Positions 46,221 to 55,311 are shown, counted from the first letter of the stretch. The stretch: DNA of 64,000 nt from SAR324 cluster bacterium (GCA_015231825.1 JADGAV010000004.1:89156-153155), one strand, 5' to 3'. Program-made: numbers and translations. The notes: generated by a model not told the origin, from the sequence alone.

Positions 46221-47006
46221 TTATTCCAATCGACCAAAAAAGGTCAATCTGGCTTCCTTGGAAAGAGAAACAGCCGGTTCAGTGTTGTAGGCCAGCACCG
46301 CTTGAATTCGTTCCCGTTGGCCCTGGACAGGAGTCACACGATGAAGGGTATCCCGTCCTCGAAATAAAACCAACGTACCCGCTTCAAATGAGAGTGAATT
46401 CGTTTCTGAATCCCCATTCAGCACCGCTTCAACTCCTTCAAAATTCATTTCCCCCTTGGCTGAATTCCTCAACTGCCTGACATACTCCAGTTCTCCTCCG
46501 GCCAGCGGAGCCTGGATCAATAAGGTAATTGCAAAAGAGGAATTGTCAAAATGCCAACCCAGTTCCTGCCCCGTCTCATAGAAATGAATATTGATCGAAG
46601 AAAGAGAATCCGCATAGGGAAACAGACAAGACTCTCCCAACACAGTGCAAATAAACTGCTGGAATTCCTGAGAATCATAAATTGTGCGCAATGGGGAATC
46701 TTCTCGAATTTGATCGTCGGTGATACATCCTTTGGAACTGTGAACCTGTCGATTCCTTGGATGATCATCAGGAAATTCAGAAATGGGTGCAGAAAGGTAA
46801 GCAGTGTGGGATTGTTCACAAAAAAATGCAAGAACCTTTGCACCTTCTGCTTCTTTTTTTAAGCGATTCAGTTCTGGTGCCAGAACAAACCCCGGCAGCA
46901 TCAAGGCGCCTTTTTCCTGCAACTGTCTTTTGCAATCTCTTGCGAAGCCCTTCAGATCGTTGATGGGATTCCGCTCCAAGTTTATAATTTTAGATATTTC
47001 CTTCAA
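46221..47006 (-). CDS. 2-oxoglutarate/Fe(II)-dependent oxygenase
   Basis: The 261-residue protein has the iron triad HFD (GWHFDNSSFAITLLIQAP) and His in LFRGRDTLHRVTPVQG, and the 2OG-binding Arg in RERIQAVLAY. The HxD aspartate is present, so it is expected to hydroxylate rather than halogenate. Halogenase relatives (BesD-like) replace that residue by Gly. The substrate is probably an amino acid or small metabolite. Confidence 0.85.
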   Translation of the reverse strand: MKEISKIINLERNPINDLKGFARDCKRQLQEKGALMLPGFVLAPELNRLKKEAEGAKVLAFFCEQSHTAYLSAPISEFPDDHPRNRQVHSSKGCITDDQIREDSPLRTIYDSQEFQQFICTVLGESCLFPYADSLSSINIHFYETGQELGWHFDNSSFAITLLIQAPLAGGELEYVRQLRNSAKGEMNFEGVEAVLNGDSETNSLSFEAGTLVLFRGRDTLHRVTPVQGQRERIQAVLAYNTEPAVSLSKEARLTFFGRLE

Positions 47007-47665
47007 ATTTTATTCTTTCAATACCCGGATTCATTAACTTTCAGTCCTTTTGATGAAAACCTTCAAAGCGAACTTACAGACTGCATTTGGCCGCTTCGAC
47101 CCATTCTTATCCTTGCTATCCGCTAAAACTTCAAGCTATCGATTGAATGATACAAACGGATTCAATGAATCATTGCTTCCTCAGCTGATCCTTTCTCTGG
47201 ACAGAAGGTATTTGGGTCGAATATCAAACGAAGAATTCAGTCGAAACTTTTTGAATGCCGGAAACTTTATTTTCATCAATAATGTTCTTGAGTTTTCTAA
47301 AAAAACTTTCCTAAAATGAGCATGGCATGGTCCTTTTTCCGTAAACCCTATTGACATTCAATCTGATTCTATTTTAACAGTGAGCTTGCTGTGCACACTC
47401 TAAAAGGCAACCAGCATCGGTATGCTTAACGACAACGAGCAGAATTCTTCTAAATTGTGACAGGTTCAAGCTAAGTACATGATATAAATGATGCTTTGTA
47501 TTTGTAAAAAACATTCTAACATTTTCGATTTATTTTCAAAAATTTGAGAAAATACCGGTATTTTAAAAACGGGCTTTTATAAGAAGTTGAGAAATTTTTG
47601 AATAAAGCGTAGATTTCTTAAAAATTTATTTATTTCGCCTAAATCTTTTTCGAGCAGGATGAACA
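47007..47665. other. AT-rich intergenic region without a supported gene
   Basis: About 660 bases between divergent genes. A frame of 89 codons at 47050-47319 lacks a ribosome site and resembles nothing. The right part (47460-47640) is strongly AT-rich. Confidence 0.4.
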
Positions 47666-48697
47666 ATGAAAGCGATGGTTTTAAAATCAGCCAACACTCC
47701 TTTTGAATTGGTAAATTTACCTGACCCAAGCCCTGGTCCCGGTGAGGCAGTGGCTCGGGTGATCAGCTGTGGATCGGGTCTGACGATACACCACGTGAGG
47801 GCGGGACGCATGCTCGTTGACTACCCTCGTGTTATCGGTCACGAAATCTCTGGAGAAATCGTTGCCATCGGGTCGGATTCCAAAGGATTGTCGATCGGAG
47901 ATCCGGTGACCGCCTATTTTTACCTCACCTGTGGACGCTGCTATTGGTGCCGAATCAACCGGGAAACTTTATGTGAGGATTTTGGCGGTTACATCGGACG
48001 GGATCTTGATGGCGGCTATGCTGAGTATCTCAAACTGCCTGTTCAAAACTTTATTAAACTGCCGGAGGCGCTGGATATCACGAATCACCCTGCAGAAGTC
48101 GGAGTAATCACTGATGCTATTGCCACGCCGGTGAAAGTTCTCAAGAAAGCTCGAATAGCCGCCAACGATACCGTTGCCGTGTTTGGAGCCGGAGGAGGGC
48201 TGGGAATTCACATGCTGATGCTCGCACGCTGGGCCCATGCCCGCGTGATTGCGGTAGACATTGCTCAAGAAAAATTTGAAGCATGTCGGCAAGCTGGTGC
48301 CGATGACGTCGTCGATGCCTCAAAGGGAAATGCCATCGAAGCCTTGAATGATTTGACAAAGGGAGCCGGTGTGGATGTCGCGATTGATTTCGTTTCCTCC
48401 AAACTTTCTCTGGAAACCGCCATTTCCGCATTGGGGAAGGGCGGACGACTGCTGACGCTCGGAGGATCGGGTGAAGCATTTCAGGCTCATGCAAAAGATT
48501 TTCTGAACAAAGAACTCGAATTGCTCGGAAGCCGCTATGCTACCAAACAGGAAGTGATTGATTCACTGAATTTAGTTGCCCGAGGCGAGGTATGGCCATT
48601 GGTATCGGAAACTTATAAGCTCGAAGAAGCAGAAACTGTACATAAAAGACTGGACAGCAGTCTGATTACGGGCCGAGCGGCAGTATTGATTGATTAA
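47666..48697 (+). CDS. Zinc-dependent alcohol dehydrogenase (MDR family)
   Basis: The 343-residue MDR protein has catalytic-zinc residues around VISCGSG and GHEISGEIV, the structural zinc Cys cluster CGRCYWCRINRETLC, and the NAD(P)-binding AVFGAGGGLGIHML. Members oxidise polyols, threonine or other secondary alcohols. It sits at the left end of a catabolic block with an amidohydrolase, the AhpD-type selenoprotein and tripartite transporters, but the substrate is unknown. Confidence 0.92.
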   Translation: MKAMVLKSANTPFELVNLPDPSPGPGEAVARVISCGSGLTIHHVRAGRMLVDYPRVIGHEISGEIVAIGSDSKGLSIGDPVTAYFYLTCGRCYWCRINRETLCEDFGGYIGRDLDGGYAEYLKLPVQNFIKLPEALDITNHPAEVGVITDAIATPVKVLKKARIAANDTVAVFGAGGGLGIHMLMLARWAHARVIAVDIAQEKFEACRQAGADDVVDASKGNAIEALNDLTKGAGVDVAIDFVSSKLSLETAISALGKGGRLLTLGGSGEAFQAHAKDFLNKELELLGSRYATKQEVIDSLNLVARGEVWPLVSETYKLEEAETVHKRLDSSLITGRAAVLID

Positions 48698-48875
48698 TAC
48701 AGCTGCTCTCCTGGTTCGAGCCATCCAAATAACCGATCGAGAAACAGAAGGTCCGCCAACAATATCAATAAACTTTATAGCCAGACCCATCGAGCAAAAG
48801 TGCGCGGTTCAAAAAAGACTTTGAAGCGCATCCGTTTGCCAGATTATTTTACTAATTCATGAAAGGAAACAAACG

Positions 48876-49874
48876 ATGAAAGGTTTTCAAACCATTGACA
48901 TTCACGCCCATTTTTTTCCCATGCCTTATCTCCGATTGATTGAAAAAGAAGGAGCAGAATTTGGAGTCTCTTGTTCATTCGATCATCCCGATGGTCCCAT
49001 GATCAATGGAGGAGAGCGTTCGACACCGCCTTTGGAAAAACGATATTATGATTTGGATGTTCGTCTCGCCTCTATGGATGAGCAGGGAGTTGATATTCAT
49101 GTTCTTTCTTTGACTCAGCCTATGCTCTATTGGGGATCACCGGATCTGTCAAGGAGATTATCAGAAGCCTATAATGATGCCTGTGTGGAAGCTCATGAAG
49201 CTCACCCGACCCGATTTTTCGGGATGGCCATTTTACCGATGCAAGAGCCTGATCTCGCCCTGGCAGAATTGGATCGGGTCTCCAAACTACCTGGAATGCG
49301 AGGAATTTACATGGCCACTCGTGTGCTGGAGAAAGAACTGTCTGATCCTCTTTTTTTCCCAGTTTATGAACGTATCGAAGATTTGGGTTGGAGTATCTTT
49401 CTGCACCCAATCAAGGTCGTAGATCCAAAGCGTTTACAAAAATTTTATTTAACCAACTTTATCGGCAATCCTACTGAATCAGCAATTGCTGCATCGCATC
49501 TTATTTTTGGTGAAGTGCTTGACCGTTTTCCAAAACTGACGTTTTGTTTGCCCCATGCAGGGGGGACATTTCCCTATTTGGTGGGAAGAATCAATCATGG
49601 CTGGGGCGTACGGCCTGAATGCCAGCACTTGAAAAATCCACCTCTTGACTATCTCAAACGATTTTACTACGACACCATTACCCATTCCCAACCGGCTCTT
49701 GAGTACCTGATCGGTCTGGTTGGAGCCGACCGGGTGGTCCTTGGAAGTGACTTCTGTTTTGACATGGCATATGAAAGACCTGTCGAAGTCGTTACCAATC
49801 ATCCTGGACTGAATGAAGAAGAAAAAGCGCTTATTCTCAGCGGGAATGCAAAACGGTTACTGGGTGACCTTTAG
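48876..49874 (+). CDS. Amidohydrolase-family protein, ACMSD-like decarboxylase type
   Basis: The 332-residue metal enzyme has the N-terminal HxH (IDIHAHFFP), a central His in SIFLHPIKV, HAGG (LPHAGGTFPYLVG) and the catalytic Asp in LGSDFCFD, the pattern of the ACMSD/gamma-resorcylate decarboxylase group. These enzymes decarboxylate or hydrolyse cyclic or unsaturated acids. The start at 48876 has AAGGAAAC upstream. It fits a catabolic block with the next genes. Confidence 0.9.
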   Translation: MKGFQTIDIHAHFFPMPYLRLIEKEGAEFGVSCSFDHPDGPMINGGERSTPPLEKRYYDLDVRLASMDEQGVDIHVLSLTQPMLYWGSPDLSRRLSEAYNDACVEAHEAHPTRFFGMAILPMQEPDLALAELDRVSKLPGMRGIYMATRVLEKELSDPLFFPVYERIEDLGWSIFLHPIKVVDPKRLQKFYLTNFIGNPTESAIAASHLIFGEVLDRFPKLTFCLPHAGGTFPYLVGRINHGWGVRPECQHLKNPPLDYLKRFYYDTITHSQPALEYLIGLVGADRVVLGSDFCFDMAYERPVEVVTNHPGLNEEEKALILSGNAKRLLGDL

Positions 49875-49934
49875 AATATGGAATTCCAATCGAAATAGCC
49901 ATTCATCGCAGTAGATGGTTAAGCACTGTTACAG

Positions 49935-50002
49935 GTTGAGGTTCAAAGGAAACCGTTACCCTGTCCGCAAAAACCGGTCAGGGAAACAATATGCGCCTCA
50001 AC
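49935..50002. promoter_or_regulatory. Candidate structured RNA leader before the selenoprotein gene
   Basis: GTTGAGG (49935-49941) pairs perfectly with CCTCAAC (49996-50002). It encloses a hairpin CCCTGTCCG (49959-49967)/CGGTCAGGG (49975-49983), one mismatch in nine pairs, with loop CAAAAAC. No T-run follows, so it is not a terminator. It could be a leader element for the selenoprotein gene, but I do not recognise a named class and pairing by chance is possible. Confidence 0.35.
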
Positions 50003-50061
50003 AAAACCATCCAGATTAATAACTATCAAACTGAATTCAGGATACATTGCGGAGAAAGCCC

Positions 50062-50730
50062 ATGACTCGAATCAATCATATTGAACTGGAAGATGCTGAA
50101 GGCGAAGTGGCAAACCTCTATGATGCCGTCACGGTGATGCTGGGACGAGTCCCCCATTCTTATCGTGCCCTCGCCCACACTCCCCTGGTGGCAAAGATGC
50201 TGCTTCCTTTCAACGCGGTTATGCAGCGCGAAGGAGCAGGCAGTGTTTTAACCACGAAACTCAAAGAAATGGTCGTAATTAAAACCAGCCATACTAATGG
50301 CTGTGCCTATTGAATGGCTCATAATACGTCGCTTGGTCAAGCGGCAGGAATCAGTGAAGAGCAAATTCAGGCAATCGGCTCTGATGAATATATGGACTCT
50401 CCTCTTCTCAGTGCTCGAGAAAAAGCAGCTGTTTTATGGGCAGAACATGTGACAAAAAATACTGCTCGTTCCAGAGATGACGTCTTTGAAGAAGTGAAAA
50501 AACATTTCAGTGAGCAGGAAATCGTAGAGCTGACACTAATGAGCGGATTCTTCAATTTATTCAATCGCCTAATGGATTCCCTCCGAATTCCTGTCGAACT
50601 GCCTGATGAAGTGGATAAAATCAAGCGTTCAGTACATCTGGATCCGGACAATGTAAAAAAATATTTTCAAAATGTTCTGGACAACTGGCCAGACAAATTC
50701 CCGGTCCCTATTCCCGATTCCAAAGATTAA
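50062..50730 (+). CDS. AhpD / carboxymuconolactone decarboxylase-family selenoprotein (UGA = Sec84)
   Basis: Reading 50062-50730 as one frame gives 222 residues if the in-frame TGA at 50311-50313 is decoded as selenocysteine. Upstream is LKEMVVIKTSHTNGCAY, downstream MAHNTSLGQAAG. Together they rebuild the family's redox motif CxxC as Cys81-Ala-Tyr-Sec84, with the upstream Glu of LKE and a His at 87. The family includes AhpD, which reduces peroxiredoxin, and peroxidase-related proteins. Sec would sharpen the thiol chemistry. The ATG at 50062 has GGAGAAAG upstream; a TTG at 50047 is possible. A separate downstream ORF from 50314 has no ribosome site, arguing against two genes. Confidence 0.88.
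50311..50345 (+). promoter_or_regulatory. Bacterial SECIS element (selenocysteine insertion hairpin)
   Basis: TGA at 50311-50313 is followed by the hairpin GTCGCTT (50328-50334) / AAGCGGC (50339-50345), seven pairs with one T-G wobble, and the four-base apical loop GGTC (50335-50338). The spacing of 21 bases from the TGA to the loop and the GGU apex are the known requirements for SelB binding. The E. coli fdhF SECIS also has a GGUC apex. Confidence 0.85.
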
Positions 50731-50898
50731 TCAACGGGAAAATGTTGATTCAGACTGTATTCCCCAATTTGTTCTGCTGGATGGAAAGGAGGAACAGCAG
50801 GAATCTGACAAGATGGTTATTGCAGCAGCGACAATGTTTACGGGAATGATTAGCGTTGAATTACAATTGGGATTTGCAAAGGAATCCGAAGGAAATCC

Positions 50899-50918
50899 CT
50901 ATAAATAACTATAAATAA
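50899..50918. repeat. Perfect 10-base tandem duplication
   Basis: CTATAAATAA occurs twice back to back, ten bases before the TRAP-type binding protein start at 50928. Probably replication slippage; no function seen. Confidence 0.6.
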
Positions 50919-50927
50919 TTCGAAAGA

Positions 50928-51845
50928 ATGCCTCCGGTCCACATTAAATTTGGCGGTTACCAACCGCCTTCATCAGTGCACAACCAGGCGGCCGAAGTAT
51001 TTGGTCAAGAATTGAGCATGCGACTGGGAAAAGCGGTTCAATTTGAGCTTGACGGCAATATCATGAATTCGGGGCACAAAGCCGCTGATTTGTTCCAATT
51101 GGTTGAAAGTGGAGAATTGACTGCCTGTTATTTTTCCACCAGTTATCTCAGTACTCGAATTCCAGAATTCGCACTGTTTGATCTGCCTTTTGTCATCGAT
51201 CAGCGCGAAAAAGCCTATGCCTTAATGGATGGGCCATTGGGGGAGACATTGTCAGAGAAGGTAAATCACAATACAGCATATCGCTTGCTGGGCCTCTGGG
51301 ACAATGGATTCCGCCATTGGAGCAACAAAGTCCGCCCCATCCGCAAACCGGAAGATTGCAGGGGAATGCGCCTTCGCACTCTGTTCAGCGATCTGCACAC
51401 CGAAGCTTTTAAACTGCTCGGTTTTGACCCGATCCCTCTTGATGTAAAAGATTTGATTTCCCACGTGAATTCTGGTGAAATCGATGCTCAGGAAAACCCT
51501 CTGACCAATCTCTACAACTTCGGTATTCACCATCATCACCGCTACCTCACCTTGTCCTGTCACTTTTTTGGGGCGGCAGCCTTCCTTTGTCATCAACCCA
51601 GCTATCAGTCGTGGCCTTCTGAATTCAGGCAGGCTTTTGATGAATCAGCGGATGCAGCAACAGCAAAGCAACGTCAACTGGCAGCTGCAGAAGATGATGA
51701 TGTTATGAACAAGTTAATCTCGGAAGACGTTGAAATTGTAGAACTCACCAAGAATGACCGGGGTGAATTCAAAAGGATTCTGATCCCGCTTGTCGAAGCA
51801 CAACGAAAACGTTTTGGAGATTCGCTCTTCCGTCATCTTTCCTGA
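50928..51845 (+). CDS. TRAP-type solute-binding protein (DctP family) without a signal peptide
   Basis: The 305-residue protein has DctP-family features, including the LYNFGIHHHHRYLTLSCHFFGAAAFLC region and the Arg-containing RGMRLRTLFSDLHTEAFKLLG ligand site. It starts at once with MPPVHIKFGGYQPPSSVHN, so there is no export signal. Such proteins normally sit in the periplasm. No DctQ or DctM membrane partners are nearby; the adjacent transporter is TctCBA. Either the start is misread, the signal was lost, or the protein works inside the cell. Confidence 0.8.
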   Translation: MPPVHIKFGGYQPPSSVHNQAAEVFGQELSMRLGKAVQFELDGNIMNSGHKAADLFQLVESGELTACYFSTSYLSTRIPEFALFDLPFVIDQREKAYALMDGPLGETLSEKVNHNTAYRLLGLWDNGFRHWSNKVRPIRKPEDCRGMRLRTLFSDLHTEAFKLLGFDPIPLDVKDLISHVNSGEIDAQENPLTNLYNFGIHHHHRYLTLSCHFFGAAAFLCHQPSYQSWPSEFRQAFDESADAATAKQRQLAAAEDDDVMNKLISEDVEIVELTKNDRGEFKRILIPLVEAQRKRFGDSLFRHLS

Positions 51846-51872
51846 TTTGAATTCAAAAAATCGAAAATTCGA

Positions 51873-51901
51873 TTGACCAATTGATTAAATCGACTTATAA
51901 G
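51873..51901 (+). promoter_or_regulatory. Sigma-70-like promoter for the tctCBA operon
   Basis: TTGACC (51873-51878) and TATAAG (51896-51901), separated by 17 bases, match the consensus at five of six each. The motif TCGA recurs at 51861, 51869, 51890 and 51920 around it, perhaps a regulator binding pattern, but this is inference. Confidence 0.6.
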
Positions 51902-52005
51902 AAAAAGAATCTCATTAAGTCGAGATTTTTGATTTGGCTATAAAAATAGCGTGTTTGGTCATCAATCCCCAGGAGGGCAATTTTCAATAAAATTTGGGAG
52001 GTCCA

Positions 52006-53148
52006 ATGAAAAATAAAACAGAAAACAAGAAAACTCCTGCTGACACTAACGGTATGAAGCGTCGCGACTTTTTGACAATGTTGGGGGCCGCGGGAGTCGC
52101 TTCGGTAGCGGCACCGCAAATTATTGCTCCCCGCAGCGCAAAAGCAGCTTCAAACTGGCCAGAACGGCCAATCACCGTCGTCATTATGTACGGTGCCGGT
52201 GGAGGAACTGATACTGTCATTCGGACGATCGTTGGTGAAATGGCCAAATCGACTGGGTGGACGATCAATGTTGTCAACAAACCCGGAGCCGTTGGAGGTG
52301 TCGCGACCCGGTTTATGCTCAACAAACCCAACAACGGCTATTGGTGGCTTGGTGCAGCCAACTACAATAAATTTGTCCGTGTAATGGGACACTCCACTTC
52401 CAGGGCCTGGGAAGACTGGCAATACTTTCAGGCAGCAAATTCACTTGCCAGTTGGTCAGTCCGGGCAGATTCACCGTATAAAACATTTGAAGACGTGATT
52501 GCTGCAGCCAAGGCTAATCCGGGAAAAATCTCGATTTCGACTTCAGGTACCGGAGGACTTTGGCAGGAGTTGGCATTGATCGTTTCTGAAGCGGCAGGGG
52601 TTGATTTAAAGTATGTTCCCTACAAAGGAGGAAAACCTGCAACACTGGCTGGACTTCAGGGAGAAGTCGATATTGCCGGTGGTGGTGTTCACGAACACAT
52701 CGAATTCATTCGTGCAGGTAAACTCCGTAATCTTCAGCAGACAGGAACCAAAGATTTAGTGGTGGAAGGTGCTCCCACACTGCGCTCCGTTGGAGGCATG
52801 ATCCCCGCCCTTCAATCCATGCTTCCTTTGAGCGGAATCTACAATCTCGCATTGAAGCGAGATACGGACCCTGAGATTCTGGAAAAGATTAAAACGGCAT
52901 TCATTGCCGCTGTCAATTCTGACACTTTCCAGGCTGTTGCAAAGAAAAAGTATTTTGATGTCGATATTCGTACCGGTGCAGACGCAGATCGACGGGCTGC
53001 ATTGGTAGAAGCCGTTACCGCCAAAACATTCTGGGACGTCAAAGAAAAAATCGGGAAAAAAGTCAAAAGTCCAGACGAACTGGGACTACCGGATCCAGCT
53101 CAATTTGACTCATGGTGGCCGCCTTCAGGTTATAAACCGGCAATGTAA
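52006..53148 (+). CDS. tctC: Tripartite tricarboxylate transporter binding protein (Tat signal)
   Basis: 380 residues from ATG 52006, with GGGAGG upstream. The N-terminus carries a twin-arginine signal (KRRDFLTMLGAAGVASVAAP), cleaved near SAKAASNW. The mature part begins WPERPITVVIMYGAGGGTDT and has the family's DLKYVPYKGG and VVNKPGAVGG. It binds a carboxylated substrate in the periplasm for TctAB. The solute is not predictable. Confidence 0.93.
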   Translation: MKNKTENKKTPADTNGMKRRDFLTMLGAAGVASVAAPQIIAPRSAKAASNWPERPITVVIMYGAGGGTDTVIRTIVGEMAKSTGWTINVVNKPGAVGGVATRFMLNKPNNGYWWLGAANYNKFVRVMGHSTSRAWEDWQYFQAANSLASWSVRADSPYKTFEDVIAAAKANPGKISISTSGTGGLWQELALIVSEAAGVDLKYVPYKGGKPATLAGLQGEVDIAGGGVHEHIEFIRAGKLRNLQQTGTKDLVVEGAPTLRSVGGMIPALQSMLPLSGIYNLALKRDTDPEILEKIKTAFIAAVNSDTFQAVAKKKYFDVDIRTGADADRRAALVEAVTAKTFWDVKEKIGKKVKSPDELGLPDPAQFDSWWPPSGYKPAM

Positions 53149-53164
53149 ATTTTTATCAAAAATC

Positions 53165-53203
53165 GGATGAGCAGGCTTGTGGAAGCAGCTCATCCTTTTT
53201 TTT
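53165..53203 (+). terminator. Rho-independent terminator between tctC and tctB
   Basis: GGATGAGC (53165-53172) pairs with GCTCATCC (53188-53195), with an inner GCTT/AAGC stem, followed by eight T. It lies 17 bases after the tctC stop. Partial read-through would keep the binding protein in excess over the membrane subunits. Confidence 0.8.
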
Positions 53204-53216
53204 ATCAAAAGAGACC

Positions 53217-53822
53217 ATGGATCAAAAAAGTAATGCTTCAGTCGATGGCAAAGCCGAAAATGATGCGGTTTTTGTTGGCGAAGAAGGAGACGACAATCCA
53301 TCTACTCCTGCCCGTGATTTTGCATCCTCAATTGTAATTGCATTCGTCGCAATTCTGGCCATTGTGCTTTCACTGCAGATGCACAACCCCGACACTCTCT
53401 TTACGGCTCCAGGACTGCTTCCATTCCTGATCGGACTCACCTTGCTGATAATGGCAATTTCCCTTGCTTTCAAAGCAATCAAACAAAACGGTCCGCAGTA
53501 CCTCATCCAAGAGCTCAATAAAGGCACCCCCCGGTTTTTCAAAAACGAAGAAAACCTTCGTACCTTATTGCTCATTCTTATTGTTATCGTCTATGTAACT
53601 TTGACCATTTCAATTAGTTTTGATTTACGCCTTCCTACCGATTTTTTTGTTTTCCAATTCAGCAGCTACGAATTGCTTTCCATCATCACCCTGACATTGA
53701 TATTGCGGATCTTCTGGCGAGCTTCTCTGCTGCGATGCTTGCTGGTTTCAACGCTTTGGTCAATTGCTTTGGCTTCCGTTTTTCGCTACGGTTTTCACAT
53801 TTTGCTGCCTGGTTCGGGCTAA
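53217..53822 (+). CDS. tctB: Tripartite tricarboxylate transporter small membrane subunit
   Basis: The 201-residue protein has a long hydrophilic N-terminus and about four membrane helices (FASSIVIAFVAILAIVLS, LFTAPGLLPFLIGLTLLI, ELLSIITLTLIL). The 'APGLLPFLIG' motif is typical of TctB. Lies between tctC and tctA, the usual order. Confidence 0.9.
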   Translation: MDQKSNASVDGKAENDAVFVGEEGDDNPSTPARDFASSIVIAFVAILAIVLSLQMHNPDTLFTAPGLLPFLIGLTLLIMAISLAFKAIKQNGPQYLIQELNKGTPRFFKNEENLRTLLLILIVIVYVTLTISISFDLRLPTDFFVFQFSSYELLSIITLTLILRIFWRASLLRCLLVSTLWSIALASVFRYGFHILLPGSG

Positions 53823-53832
53823 GGGAATCCTA

Positions 53833-55311
53833 ATGGACTGGACTCAAATCGGCTCGATGTTTTTAGCAACGATGAACCCCTACATGCTCTGGGTCTGTCT
53901 GATCGGAGTCACGCTTGGGATTCTCTGGGGCGCCATGCCCGGTTTGTCCACCACAATGGCGATGGCACTGCTAATCGGACTTTCAGCAGGTCTCGATCAG
54001 TATGTGGCAATCATGTTTATGCTCGGAGTATATACCGGCAGCGTCTTTGGCGGGGCAATTTCTGCTGTTTTAATCAACATCCCCGGAACACCAGATGCGG
54101 TCCCCACGATGATGGAAGGACACACCCTTGCCCAAAAAGGCGAAGGAGGACTGGCCCTCGGAACCGCAATTGCAGCATCATTTCTTGGAAATTGGGTGGG
54201 AATTTTAATTTTGATTGCCTTTATTCCCGTTATCTTGTTTCTGGCCTTGCAATTTCAGTCCTGGGAAATGTTTTTACTGGCAATGTGGGGAATAGCTATC
54301 TGCGGAACCATGTCTGCAGGAGAAATGCCTTTAAAAGGCTGGATCTCCGGATGGATCGGACTCCTGGTAGCGTCTGTCGGTCTTGATGCGATTCACGGTG
54401 TTCCCCGTTTCACTTTCGGAAGTTTGCTTCTTGAAGATGGAATCAGCTATGTACCGATTTTGATAGGTCTGTTTGGATTGACCGAAATTCTTCGTGTTTT
54501 ACCTCAAAAAGCACCTTACGCGATTCCCTCTGAAGTCGGTAGAGTGGTGCCGCCTTTTCGAACCCTGGTTAAATATTCACGCTCTGCAATTCGATCCGGA
54601 CTGATTGGAACCGTTATCGGAGCAATTCCAGGAGCTGGAGCTAATGTTGCTTCGTTTCTTTCCTATGACATCGGAAAACGAAGAGCATCTCCGGCCGAGC
54701 GGGCAAAATGGGGAAAAGGGAGTTATGAAGGAATTGTTTGTGCGGAAGTCGCCAACAATGCCAATATTGGCGGATCGATGCTGCCCACCTTGACACTGGG
54801 AATTCCCGGAAATGCCGCAGCAGCCGCCATACTTGCTGCGCTTGAGCTTAAAAATGTGGTGGTCGGTCCTGCCATTCAAATCGAACATCCCGGTTTGATT
54901 TATTTTATTTATTTTGCGTTGATCATAGCAAATTTTTTGATGTATGGAATGGCAATTGCCCTGGTCAAGCCCTGTGTTAAGTTGTTCAGTTTGCCAAGAA
55001 GTTTGCTGATGCCTCTGATCATACCGCTCTGCGTGATTGGATCTTTTGCCGTCAACCTGAATTCAATGGATGTGGTGATCATGCTGGTTTCAGGATTGCT
55101 TGGATTCGTCTTGTTTCAGTTTGGTTTTCCTCTAGCACCTTTGGTTTTAGCCGTCATTCTTGGCCCCCTTGCAGACGAAAATCTGCGCCGGGCCCTGCTC
55201 GTTTTTGAAGATGAATCGATATGGTTTGTCCTCTCCCGACCGATTGGAAGCATATTACTGATCGTGGTCCTCTTTACTTTTTATGATGGTATATTCAGAC
55301 GTGGAAAATAA
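53833..55311 (+). CDS. tctA: Tripartite tricarboxylate transporter large membrane subunit
   Basis: 492 residues from ATG 53833 (AAGGGAATCCTA upstream). Family signatures include GILWGAMPGLSTTMAMALLIGL, INIPGTPDAVPTMMEGH and GAIPGAGANVASFLSYDI, the inverted-repeat ligand loops of TctA. About twelve helices. A frame open to 53764 overlaps tctB and is unlikely. Confidence 0.95.
   Translation: MDWTQIGSMFLATMNPYMLWVCLIGVTLGILWGAMPGLSTTMAMALLIGLSAGLDQYVAIMFMLGVYTGSVFGGAISAVLINIPGTPDAVPTMMEGHTLAQKGEGGLALGTAIAASFLGNWVGILILIAFIPVILFLALQFQSWEMFLLAMWGIAICGTMSAGEMPLKGWISGWIGLLVASVGLDAIHGVPRFTFGSLLLEDGISYVPILIGLFGLTEILRVLPQKAPYAIPSEVGRVVPPFRTLVKYSRSAIRSGLIGTVIGAIPGAGANVASFLSYDIGKRRASPAERAKWGKGSYEGIVCAEVANNANIGGSMLPTLTLGIPGNAAAAAILAALELKNVVVGPAIQIEHPGLIYFIYFALIIANFLMYGMAIALVKPCVKLFSLPRSLLMPLIIPLCVIGSFAVNLNSMDVVIMLVSGLLGFVLFQFGFPLAPLVLAVILGPLADENLRRALLVFEDESIWFVLSRPIGSILLIVVLFTFYDGIFRRGK

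Noticed and set aside
47050..47319. 89-residue open frame on the plus strand
   Set aside because: TTG/ATG start without a ribosome site in an AT-rich gap, and no recognisable domain.
48705..48730. GGTTCGA string resembling a tRNA T-loop
   Set aside because: No flanking stem complementarity and no anticodon arm upstream.
50047..50730. Two separate genes: an 88-residue AhpD-like fragment and a 138-residue fragment
   Set aside because: Same frame, TGA exactly at the conserved Cys, SECIS hairpin follows, and the second part lacks a ribosome site. Selenocysteine explains all of this better.
50672..50908. 78-residue frame that might supply a signal peptide for the TRAP-type protein
   Set aside because: It overlaps the selenoprotein gene in another frame, and its hydrophobic stretch is short. 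Removing one copy of the 10-base duplication still leaves a TAA, so it does not join the next gene.
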